DNA from: Chitinophaga pinensis
GTDB taxonomy: Bacteria > Planctomycetota > Phycisphaerae > Phycisphaerales > SM1A02
Length of the DNA: 12,709 nucleotides
Direction of reading: 5' to 3'
Assembly: GCA_943329105.2 (NCBI GenBank)
Contig: CALQCP020000036.1
Location: 1 to 12,709 of the forward strand
The notes under the pieces are model-generated. The model had not been told where the DNA came from, searched no databases, and saw nothing but the letters and a program-made list of their open reading frames with translations. Shown here piece by piece: positions 1-6,125 of this stretch. The translations under genes were made by a program, and so were the position numbers. Position 1 is the stretch's first letter. Every line of letters begins with the position of its first letter.

Positions 1-399
1 ATGCATGAAGAGTCCAAACCAAGATGTGACCGGCACTGAAGTTCACCGAGGCTTCAAGGATCGGTGTTCCAGACCGGCGGGCTGGACTCGAACAGGTGCG
101 GACCTTTGGCGGCAGGCCCGCGAAGCCGTTTCAGAAATCCAACCACACCAAAGAGGTGGGCTGGGGTTGTATGGAACGATATCCGTACAGACAGATATAC
201 GGCTGCGGCAACCACCGGAGATTCAGGAGATCCTGGCGAATGTCCCCTGCGCCATCAGCACCCAAGGCGCCTGGAGTCCCAATAATGACCGCCAAGGGCG
301 CAGGAGCAGCCCGGACCATCCGGCTTTACCCTTTACCCCGCGGTCGAACGTGGATCCTGAACCCCCGCGCCACTTTCCGCTGACCAAAGGACTCCCCGC
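1..399. other. Gene-free stretch with several potential RNA stems
   Basis: No convincing protein gene lies here. The one long open frame (5-403, +) uses AGA, AGG, ATA and GTA codons that the neighbouring genes mostly avoid, and its product resembles no family I know. On the + strand, potential helices nest: GAGTCC (10-15) with GGACTC (84-89), enclosing CACCGA (44-49) with TCGGTG (61-66). Further right are CCGTA (183-187) with TACGG (198-202), CCTGCGCC (246-253) with GGCGCAGG (297-304), and CCGGA (311-315) with TCCGG (319-323). It could be a structured leader or a small RNA. I looked for a cobalamin riboswitch, RNase P RNA, tmRNA and tRNA signatures and found none that held. Confidence 0.4.
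386..391 (+). promoter_or_regulatory. Shine-Dalgarno of the adenosyltransferase gene
   Basis: AAAGGA lies 8 bases before the ATG at 400 and fixes that start codon. Confidence 0.65.
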
Positions 400-975
400 A
401 TGAAGCTCTACACCCGAACCGGCGACGACGGAACCACTGGCCTCTTTAGTGGCGCCCGCGTCTCCAAGGACCATCCGCGCATTGAGGCATACGGAACGAT
501 TGATGAACTCAATGCGGTGTTGGGGCTGGTACTCAGTGCTTGTGATCCCACGCACACCTTTGAGAAGCGGTTGCACGCGATCGTTGGTGCGATCCAATCG
601 CGTCTCTTTGATATCGGTGCAGATCTTGCAACACCCGAAGGTGCGAAGCAGCAATCAAAGATCCACCGCATTGATAGTGCAGATGTTGCGGAGTCAGAGA
701 AGTGGATTGACGAAATTGATTCTGCCAATCCACCGCTCACCACGTTTGTCATGCCCGCAGGAACCGAGCTTGCCGCACGACTCCACGTAGCGCGCACTGT
801 GTGTCGCCGCGCAGAACGCACCATCATTTCGCTTGGAAGCATTGAGCCCGTCGGCGAGCCACTGATGCGCTATGTGAATCGATTGAGCGATCTGTTCTTT
901 GCGATGGCGCGTCGAGCAAACCACGAGCGTGGCCATCCTGATGTTGCGTGGATTCCAAAGCAATCGCGCGAGTAA
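400..975 (+). CDS. pduO: Cob(I)alamin adenosyltransferase, PduO type
   Basis: This enzyme transfers the adenosyl group of ATP to cob(I)alamin to make coenzyme B12 in the cytoplasm, usually for B12-dependent mutases or ribonucleotide reductase. The 191-residue product is full length for the single-domain PduO/MMAB family. It has the N-terminal ATP-binding motif TRTGDDGTTGLFSG (residues 5-18), the YGTIDELNA segment (31-39), RTVCRRAER (132-140) and RYVNRLSDLFF (157-167), all in the usual order. The start follows a Shine-Dalgarno. No other B12 gene is in the window, so the B12-dependent partner is unknown. The gene converges with upp, whose stop is 26 bases away. The unassigned stem-rich stretch upstream could be its leader, though no B12 riboswitch signature was seen. 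The family call is firm; the physiological substrate is inferred. Confidence 0.95.
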   Translation: MKLYTRTGDDGTTGLFSGARVSKDHPRIEAYGTIDELNAVLGLVLSACDPTHTFEKRLHAIVGAIQSRLFDIGADLATPEGAKQQSKIHRIDSADVAESEKWIDEIDSANPPLTTFVMPAGTELAARLHVARTVCRRAERTIISLGSIEPVGEPLMRYVNRLSDLFFAMARRANHERGHPDVAWIPKQSRE

Positions 976-993
976 TCAGGCATAAATCGCGCG
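965..993. terminator. Possible two-way terminator between convergent genes
   Basis: CGCGCG at 965-970 can pair with CGCGCG at 988-993 over a 17-base loop, spanning the adenosyltransferase stop and the gap before the upp stop. There is no T-run on either side, so an intrinsic terminator is only weakly supported. Confidence 0.2.
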
Positions 994-1001
994 GTGCACT
1001 C

Positions 1002-1655
1002 CTAGACCTCTATCGTGCCGAACACGCGATCGCCAGCATCTCCAAGCCCGGGGCGAATGTACGCATTGCCATCAAGTTCACGGTCAAGCGCTGCAGCGTG
1101 AACCATGACATCGGGATGTTCGTCATGAACACGACGAACACCCTCCGGGGCGGCAACCAGGCACACCATTTGAATGTCACGACAGCCGGCTTCCTTGAGA
1201 TAGCGAATCGCGGCACACGCGCTTCCGCCAGTGGCAAGCATCGGATCAATGACGATGGCGTAGCCCTCACCGACGTCGTGCGGAAGCTTGGCGTAATAGG
1301 TGACTGGGCGATGCGTTGTTTCGTCGCGACGAATGCCGATGTGTCCCACGCGTGCTTCTGGAAACAGTTGCATCACGCCGTCGGTCATGCTCAGGCCCGC
1401 GCGCAAAATCGGTACCAATGTGACTGGGCGGCTGAGCTGGTGGCCTTCGGTCTCCTCGAGCGGTGTCGGCACGCGGATCGGGCGAGTGTCAAATCGGCGG
1501 GAGACCTCATAGGTCATCAATCCGGCGATCTCATTGAGTAGACGGCGAAAGTCCGCGGAATGAGTGCCACGATGGCGCGCTATCGCCAACTTGTGCCGAA
1601 TGAGCGGGTGATCGAAGACCTTGAGATTGGCGAATGCGTCCGAATGCGTGGGCAT
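1002..1655 (-). CDS. upp: Uracil phosphoribosyltransferase
   Basis: Upp salvages uracil by joining it to PRPP to give UMP and pyrophosphate, in the cytoplasm. The 217-residue product matches the usual length of about 210. Visible signatures are the GIRRDE segment (107-112), the PRPP-binding loop VIDPMLATGGSA (135-146), and the uracil-binding C-terminus YIRPGLGDAGDR (199-210). The open frame extends upstream to 1910, but the start at 1655 is preferred. AAGGAA sits 8 bases before it (plus-strand positions 1662-1667), the family begins here, and the extension would run through the divergent DUF1579 gene. The gene is divergent from the exported DUF1579-like gene, with 71 bases between start codons, and convergent with the adenosyltransferase. 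Confidence 0.96.
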   Translation of the reverse strand: MPTHSDAFANLKVFDHPLIRHKLAIARHRGTHSADFRRLLNEIAGLMTYEVSRRFDTRPIRVPTPLEETEGHQLSRPVTLVPILRAGLSMTDGVMQLFPEARVGHIGIRRDETTHRPVTYYAKLPHDVGEGYAIVIDPMLATGGSACAAIRYLKEAGCRDIQMVCLVAAPEGVRRVHDEHPDVMVHAAALDRELDGNAYIRPGLGDAGDRVFGTIEV

Positions 1656-1675
1656 GAAAGTGTTCCTTGCGGTCA

Positions 1676-1685
1676 AGCGTAGACT
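1676..1685. promoter_or_regulatory. Overlapping divergent -10-like hexamers
   Basis: The decamer AGCGTAGACT contains TAGACT on the + strand (1680-1685), reading toward the DUF1579 gene, and TACGCT on the - strand (1681-1676), reading toward upp. They share two base pairs. Both fit TANNNT and lie far enough upstream to leave leaders containing the two Shine-Dalgarno sites. No clear -35 is seen in either direction. Confidence 0.3.
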
Positions 1686-1726
1686 GCCACGTCGCGCCGC
1701 GAACCCTGCGGCGGGAGGAAGACCAC

Positions 1727-2677
1727 ATGATGAACACCGTAAATGAAACCTCGCGCAACGACGGCGCGCTGCTGAATGGCGAGCGCGATACCACCACGAA
1801 GCACCGAAAAGCTGTTCGCGGCGGTTCGATACTGCTCGGCACAGGTGCGTTGATTGGTGCGGCCTTGGCCATTCTCCTGGGAGCCGCACTGGCGCAGACC
1901 CCGGCTGCAAGCCGCCCGGCTGGTCGCGTCAAGCCAAGCCCAGAGCAGATCACCCTGGAGACGCGCGCTGCCATGGAAGTGCTGAACCAATTCGTTGGTC
2001 GCTGGGACATCAACGGTCAATCATTTGATGAGAACGACAAGCCAGTTGGAGCGTTCACCGGTAGCGCGCATTATTCGTTTGTGATGGCGGACAACTTCTT
2101 GATGGGCGAAACCACGCTGACCAGCGGAAAGTTCTTGCTTGATCAGACTGATTATTTCGGATATTCGCCTGGCCTCAATAAGTACACGCACGTCATGCTC
2201 ACTGAGCTTGATAAGTCCATGATCTACCAGCAAGGCGAATGGATGGCCGAGGTTGGCTCGTTTGTGTTTGCTGTTGCTGCGCCGCTCGACTCGCCCAAAG
2301 GTACGCCGCGCAGTGTTGGGCTGGAGTATGGATTCAGTAACGCCGGCATTGCAGTCACCATGAGTATGCAGAACGGCGTCAAGCCAATGCGCAAGGTGCG
2401 CATGTTGCTCACCAAGTCAACACAGCCTGCTGCACCAACTGGTCCCGATGGCATGCCTATCGGCGGCAATGTGCAGTATCAGCAGGGTGATCCAGCCAAG
2501 ATGCGCGCGCAGATGCAGCAAGCGGTCGGACAGATGACTGCGCAAAAACAAGCTATGCAGCAATACATGCAAGGGATGAATATGGGTATGGACAGCCAGA
2601 TGGACAAGATGATGGATCAACAAATGGACCAAGGCGTGACCGATCAAACCCGCGAACTGCTCCGGGGTCCTGAATAA
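1727..2677 (+). CDS. Exported DUF1579-like protein with Met/Gln-rich tail
   Basis: The 316-residue product begins with a long polar leader (1-32), a hydrophobic stretch (33-56) and ALA before QTP (56/57), a plausible signal peptidase site. It is therefore probably periplasmic or membrane-tethered. Residues about 80-230, opening with FVGRWDINGQS, look like a DUF1579 domain, a beta-rich family of unknown function. Residues 259-300 hold twelve methionines among many glutamines, e.g. MDKMMDQQM. The start is set by GGGAGGA (1713-1719), 7 bases before the ATG; an earlier in-frame ATG at 1667 lacks such a site. A second ATG at 1730 is also possible. The stop overlaps the der start by one base, suggesting co-translation, though no functional link between the two is known. 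The role is unknown; metal binding by the tail is only a guess. Confidence 0.8.
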   Translation: MMNTVNETSRNDGALLNGERDTTTKHRKAVRGGSILLGTGALIGAALAILLGAALAQTPAASRPAGRVKPSPEQITLETRAAMEVLNQFVGRWDINGQSFDENDKPVGAFTGSAHYSFVMADNFLMGETTLTSGKFLLDQTDYFGYSPGLNKYTHVMLTELDKSMIYQQGEWMAEVGSFVFAVAAPLDSPKGTPRSVGLEYGFSNAGIAVTMSMQNGVKPMRKVRMLLTKSTQPAAPTGPDGMPIGGNVQYQQGDPAKMRAQMQQAVGQMTAQKQAMQQYMQGMNMGMDSQMDKMMDQQMDQGVTDQTRELLRGPE

Positions 2678-4077
2678 TGCCACTGCCCCGCCTCGCCATC
2701 ATTGGTCGACCGAATGTCGGCAAGTCCAGCTTGTTCAATCGACTGGCTGGACGCCGCATTTCCATCGTCGACCCCACTCCTGGTGTGACTCGCGATCGCG
2801 TCACCACCATCCTTGAACTGAATCCGCCGCCAGATCGCTCCGATGAGGAGCCGCGGTTTGTAGAGATCATGGATACCGGTGGATACGGCATCTATGCCGC
2901 CGAGGGCGGACAGATTGATGACGCCGGCAAGGACTTGGCGTTGCTGACGCCGGACATCGAAGCACAGATTTACAAGGCCGCCCATGATGCGGAATTGATC
3001 TTGTTTGTCATCGACGCGCGCGATGGCGTGATGCCGCTTGATGAGCGCGTTGCGAAATTGATTCGCAGCGCCGGGCTCTCACAGAAGGTTGTGCCCATCG
3101 CCAACAAGGTGGATGACCCCAGCTGGGACGCTGACGGTTTTGAAGCCGCCGCGCTCGGATTTGGGCAGCCACTCTTGGTAAGCGCAACTTCTGGATACGG
3201 ATCGAAGCGATTGCTGGAAACGGTGTGGGAACGCCTTGAAAAATCCAGCGCAGGTGAGCAGCCGGAAGTTCCGGAAGTTCGCTTTGCGATCGTTGGTCGA
3301 CGCAATGCCGGCAAGAGTTCGTTGGTGAATACGCTGGCTGGTGAGCCGCGCGTCATTGTCAGTGAAATTGCCGGCACCACCCGCGATGCTGTTGATGTTC
3401 GCTTTGAAATTGACGGCAAGGTGTTGGTTGCCATTGACACCGCTGGCGTTCGTAAGCGCAAGAGTTGGGCTGATGACGTTGAGTTCTATTCAAACGCGCG
3501 GACCGACAACGCCATTGAACGCGCGGACGTTTGTGTTCTGCTTCTGGACGCCACCGAGAAGTGCTCACAGATTGAGAAGCGCCTCGCAAGCCAGCTCGAG
3601 GAGAAGTACAAGCCCACGGTGATTGCGGTTAACAAATGGGACCTGGTCTCCGGCAAGCTTTCACCGAAGGACTACACCGAATACCTCACCCAGGAATTCC
3701 CCGGGCTTGAATTTGCGCCGATCGTATTCATCAGTGCCAAGGACGGCAGTGGTCTGAAGGAATTGCTGGGCATGATTGCCAATCTTGACCAGCAAACCAA
3801 GCACCGCGAGGGCACTGGACGCATCAACAATGCGGTGCGTGAAATTCTGGAGGCGCGCGGACCGAGCTCCGCGCTGGGCACCCGCGCCAAGGTCTTCTAT
3901 GTGGCGCAAATTGATGTAAGGCCGCCAACGATCGCTATGGTGGTCAACAAGCCTGACCTCTTCAAGGGCACCTATGAGCGGTATTTCAAGAACCAATTGC
4001 GCGAGCACTTGCCGTTCAGCGAAGTTCCGATCAAGTTGATCTTTAGCGAACGCAAGCGCGAAGAGCGTCGGCACTAG
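2677..4077 (+). CDS. der: Ribosome biogenesis GTPase Der (EngA)
   Basis: Der is an essential tandem GTPase that helps mature the 50S subunit. The 466-residue product has the full layout. Domain 1 has P-loop GRPNVGKS (10-17), DTGG (66-69), NKVD (143-146) and SAT (169-171). Domain 2 has GRRNAGKS (207-214), DTAG (254-257), NKWD (319-322) and SAK (353-355). The C-terminal KH-like domain runs about 380-460 and includes VVNKPDLFKGTYERYF. Compared with remembered E. coli Der, domain 1 seems to carry extra residues around 48-60 (PPPDRSDEEPR) and 72-95. The ATG shares one base with the upstream stop (TAATG), which favours translational coupling. The stop codon lies inside a heptamer tandem repeat. Confidence 0.97.
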   Translation: MPLPRLAIIGRPNVGKSSLFNRLAGRRISIVDPTPGVTRDRVTTILELNPPPDRSDEEPRFVEIMDTGGYGIYAAEGGQIDDAGKDLALLTPDIEAQIYKAAHDAELILFVIDARDGVMPLDERVAKLIRSAGLSQKVVPIANKVDDPSWDADGFEAAALGFGQPLLVSATSGYGSKRLLETVWERLEKSSAGEQPEVPEVRFAIVGRRNAGKSSLVNTLAGEPRVIVSEIAGTTRDAVDVRFEIDGKVLVAIDTAGVRKRKSWADDVEFYSNARTDNAIERADVCVLLLDATEKCSQIEKRLASQLEEKYKPTVIAVNKWDLVSGKLSPKDYTEYLTQEFPGLEFAPIVFISAKDGSGLKELLGMIANLDQQTKHREGTGRINNAVREILEARGPSSALGTRAKVFYVAQIDVRPPTIAMVVNKPDLFKGTYERYFKNQLREHLPFSEVPIKLIFSERKREERRH

Positions 4078-4117
4078 ACACTAGACACTAGGCACTGGGC
4101 ACTAGGCGCTCAATACT
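4069..4117 (+). repeat. Imperfect 7-bp tandem repeat, consensus AGGCACT
   Basis: Seven consecutive heptamers read CGGCACT, AGACACT, AGACACT, AGGCACT, GGGCACT, AGGCGCT and CAATACT. The first covers the last sense codons of der and the first base of its TAG stop; the rest lie in the gap before the membrane-protein gene. The outer copies are the most diverged. Confidence 0.8.
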
Positions 4118-4118
4118 T

Positions 4119-4140
4119 GGCACGTGCTACCACACGTGTT
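4119..4140 (+). terminator. Possible hairpin downstream of der
   Basis: Two CACGTG palindromes (4121-4126 and 4133-4138) can pair over the 6-base loop CTACCA, with two flanking G-T pairs. No T-run follows, so it is a weak terminator candidate. The two copies could equally be a repeated protein-binding site. Confidence 0.3.
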
Positions 4141-4176
4141 CGGCTGTTCCGTGCGGCACATGCGTGGGGCTGTCCC

Positions 4177-4698
4177 TTACCCCGGGCGTACTGCCCAGGT
4201 GATCACGAACGCCACTGCTGCAAGCGCGCCAACAATGCCTGTCCCGATCGCTGTTGCAGCGAATGCGTCGAGCGTGGCGATTCGAAATGCTGAGCGAGCC
4301 AAGAATGCCGTTGCAGCGGTAAACGCCAAACCGTCAAACGCCAGTTTGAGCATCGGTTGATCAATCGGAACGAAGTTGGTGAGGGCGGCCACTGCTACGC
4401 ATGCAAACGCGCGGCTGATGATGTCAATGGCGGATCCCGGCGGGCGCCCACGTACCAGCGCAATGGCGGCAAATGCCGCTGAGCCCGCGCCTGTGCACAG
4501 TAAAAGCCAGACCACCGAGGCACCAGCAGCAGAGAGTCGCTGAATGGCCGTTGGGGAAACCGCCTGGATTGGAAGAAGTGCCGGCAACCCCGCCAAGCAA
4601 CCAATGACCAAAGCAAGCAGTGCAACCACGCCGACGCCGCCCCAGAATCGGAAGTCGCCCTCCGGACAAAGGGGAAGATCATGCGCGCGGTCGTTCAT
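4177..4698 (-). CDS. Membrane protein of unknown function
   Basis: I do not recognise this 173-residue protein. It is mostly hydrophobic, with four or five likely membrane helices near residues 20-43, 59-83, 92-110, 117-136 and 145-169. A short polar N-terminus contains CPEGDFRFWGG. No catalytic motif is seen. The open frame continues upstream to 4932, but the ATG at 4698 is preferred because the upstream part is antisense to a better-supported gene. No Shine-Dalgarno precedes it; TACGAT lies 9 bases before the start. It diverges from the zinc-ribbon membrane gene, with 45 bases between starts, so the two may share regulation. Their joint role is unknown. Confidence 0.7.
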   Translation of the reverse strand: MNDRAHDLPLCPEGDFRFWGGVGVVALLALVIGCLAGLPALLPIQAVSPTAIQRLSAAGASVVWLLLCTGAGSAAFAAIALVRGRPPGSAIDIISRAFACVAVAALTNFVPIDQPMLKLAFDGLAFTAATAFLARSAFRIATLDAFAATAIGTGIVGALAAVAFVITWAVRPG

Positions 4699-4727
4699 GG
4701 GGCGGTCATCGTATCCGTGGCGTGGGA

Positions 4728-4733
4728 TATCCT
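4728..4733 (+). promoter_or_regulatory. -10-like hexamer before the zinc-ribbon membrane gene
   Basis: TATCCT lies 10 bases before the ATG at 4744, which has no Shine-Dalgarno. The same hexamer occurs before yggS and gpmI at a similar distance. Confidence 0.35.
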
Positions 4734-4743
4734 CAGCCGCGAC

Positions 4744-5268
4744 ATGGATATTCAGATCCGCGACCGCAGCCGCCAGCCCATTGGCGTGGCACAGGTGGAT
4801 CCGGCGGCGCGACCAATGTTGGTCCGTGCAATCGCGGCGGATGGGGCGCCGCATGAAATCTATCTTGACTGGGAACACGCGCTTGACGATGCGGGGCAAT
4901 TGCGTTCGTGCGTGACATGTGGGTGCCAGCATCTGTATCGGCGCCGCACCCTGCCACGATTTGCCCCGTTTGCGCTGGTACTTGCGGGGGCTGGAGTGGT
5001 GGCAGGAGTGCTTGGGTACTCCAGCGACCCCATCGTGCTTGCGGCGTTGGTGGCACTACTGGTGCTTGACGGCGCAGTGTTGGTGCTCGCCCGAGTGCAG
5101 TTGGTCTGCTATCGCTGCGGCAGCGCTTACGGGGGCGCGCCGATCGCTCGATACCACCGTGCGTGGGATGCTCGTATCGCCGCGGAACCGGACAACCAGC
5201 CGATCGTGCCCAATGAATTGAACGCCCAAAACGATGCCCGCGGGCCATCGCTACCATCAAACCCATGA
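4744..5268 (+). CDS. Membrane protein with a split zinc-ribbon-like Cys motif
   Basis: I do not recognise the family of this 174-residue protein. A soluble N-terminal part (1-55) is followed by CVTCGC (56-61). Two hydrophobic helices come next (about 73-91 and 97-117), then CYRCG (122-126) and a polar tail. The two CxxC pairs would lie on the same side of the membrane, so they could form one zinc ribbon clamped by the membrane hairpin. The cytoplasmic side is likely, since RRR and R follow the first pair. The frame opens at 4681, but that would overlap the divergent gene's start; ATG 4744 is chosen and has TATCCT 10 bases upstream. The stop overlaps the tmk start as ATGA, so the two are probably co-transcribed. 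Function unknown. Confidence 0.75.
   Translation: MDIQIRDRSRQPIGVAQVDPAARPMLVRAIAADGAPHEIYLDWEHALDDAGQLRSCVTCGCQHLYRRRTLPRFAPFALVLAGAGVVAGVLGYSSDPIVLAALVALLVLDGAVLVLARVQLVCYRCGSAYGGAPIARYHRAWDARIAAEPDNQPIVPNELNAQNDARGPSLPSNP
5252..5257 (+). promoter_or_regulatory. -10-like hexamer before tmk
   Basis: TACCAT lies inside the end of the upstream gene, 7 bases before the tmk ATG. It fits the TANNNT pattern seen before other genes here that lack a Shine-Dalgarno. Tmk could have its own leaderless transcript as well as being read through. Confidence 0.3.
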
Positions 5269-5966
5269 GCGCCCCAGACATTGCGCCAATCGTTGCCGAC
5301 ACCGCATGGATGAGTTCCCTCGGTGGTTGCTTTGTTGTGTTCGATGGACCGGACGGCAGCGGAAAGAGCACGCAGTTTCGACGCTTTGCTGACATCGCAC
5401 GTGCAACCGGGCTTGAAGTGGTGGAAGTGCGCGAACCCGGCGGCACCGCGATCGGTGAGAAGATTCGAGCCATCTTGCTGGATCCAGCCAATGCAGAGAT
5501 GACCACGCGCAGTGAAATGCTTTTGTACATGGCTAGCCGCGCGCAACTGTATGAGCAACGCATTGCACCAGCGATTGCAGCAGGCGCGCTGGTTCTTGCC
5601 GACCGGTTTGTATCAAGCACGCTGGCATACCAAGGCACCGCTGGGGGAATTGACGAAGAAGAGATCTTGGCGGTTGGCAAGGTTGCCACGGGAAATCATT
5701 GGCCAGACCTCACTGTGGTGTTTGATGTTGATACTGATGTTGCTATGAAGCGTCTATCACCGCTTCTTGATCGCATGGAACAGAAGGGCATGGACTTCCA
5801 CGCACGCGTCCGCAGTGGATACCTCGCGCAGGCAATCCGTTGGGCGCATCGTTATGCAGTAGTGAATGCGAGTGTTGCTCCGGATGCTGTTACACACGGA
5901 CTGCTTGACGCAGTGGCAACTTGGACAGCGCAGCGATTGGCGACGCGTAGTGGAACGCACAAGTAA
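5265..5966 (+). CDS. tmk: Thymidylate kinase
   Basis: Tmk phosphorylates dTMP to dTDP with ATP, the committed step to dTTP for both de novo and salvage routes. The product has the P-loop GPDGSGKST (28-36), the EPGGT segment (57-61), the DRF motif (113-115) with SSTLAYQGTAGG after it, and a LID region LLDRMEQKGMDFHARVRSGYL (167-187) typical of bacterial enzymes. At 233 residues it has about 15 extra N-terminal residues. The ATG at 5310 (MSSLGGCFVVFDG) would give 218 residues, closer to the family norm. Neither start has a Shine-Dalgarno. The start at 5265 overlaps the previous stop by four bases and has TACCAT 7 bases upstream, so it is preferred. Confidence 0.95.
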   Translation: MSAPDIAPIVADTAWMSSLGGCFVVFDGPDGSGKSTQFRRFADIARATGLEVVEVREPGGTAIGEKIRAILLDPANAEMTTRSEMLLYMASRAQLYEQRIAPAIAAGALVLADRFVSSTLAYQGTAGGIDEEEILAVGKVATGNHWPDLTVVFDVDTDVAMKRLSPLLDRMEQKGMDFHARVRSGYLAQAIRWAHRYAVVNASVAPDAVTHGLLDAVATWTAQRLATRSGTHK

Positions 5967-5986
5967 TCCACCGCGTCTCCACACTG

Positions 5987-6015
5987 TTGAACGTTGCTGT
6001 GCAAATTTATAAATA
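5987..6015 (+). promoter_or_regulatory. Sigma70-like promoter of the HTH-TPR operon
   Basis: TTGAAC (5987-5992) is followed after 17 bases by TAAATA (6010-6015), or after 15 by TATAAA (6008-6013). It sits in a short AT-rich patch that stands out from the GC-rich surroundings. Transcription would start near 6022, giving a leader of about 105 bases. The imperfect palindrome GGAAcTTCC (6020-6028) lies at the expected start site and could be an operator. Confidence 0.5.
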
Positions 6016-6125
6016 GTGAGGAACTTCCGCAGGTGCTGCTCGTTTCCGCGTGAACTGCGCGCATACTCATCGCCGTGTGTGGACAGCACGCGGGGCACTG
6101 GCTGAACCGCAGATCGTGTGGGGAC

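Noticed and set aside
64..110. tRNA-like T-loop, TTCGAGTCC on the - strand
   Set aside because: The flanking bases do not form a T-stem and no acceptor or anticodon arm can be built.
105..330. RNase P RNA-like snatches (TCCGGGCT and GCCGG on the - strand)
   Set aside because: The conserved GAGGAAAGTCC and ACAGAAA pieces are not found in the right order or spacing.
5..403. Open frame of 132 residues that would overlap the adenosyltransferase start as ATGA
   Set aside because: Codon use (AGA, AGG, ATA, GTA) differs from the neighbours, the product matches nothing I know, and it has no ribosome site.
948..1541. 197-residue + strand frame
   Set aside because: It is the shadow of upp on the opposite strand.
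1656..1910. 85-residue N-terminal extension of Upp
   Set aside because: It is antisense to the DUF1579 gene, lies upstream of a good Shine-Dalgarno and start, and exceeds the family length.
2417..2683. His/Leu-rich 88-residue frame on the - strand
   Set aside because: It is the antisense of the Met/Gln-rich tail: CAT codons mirror ATG.
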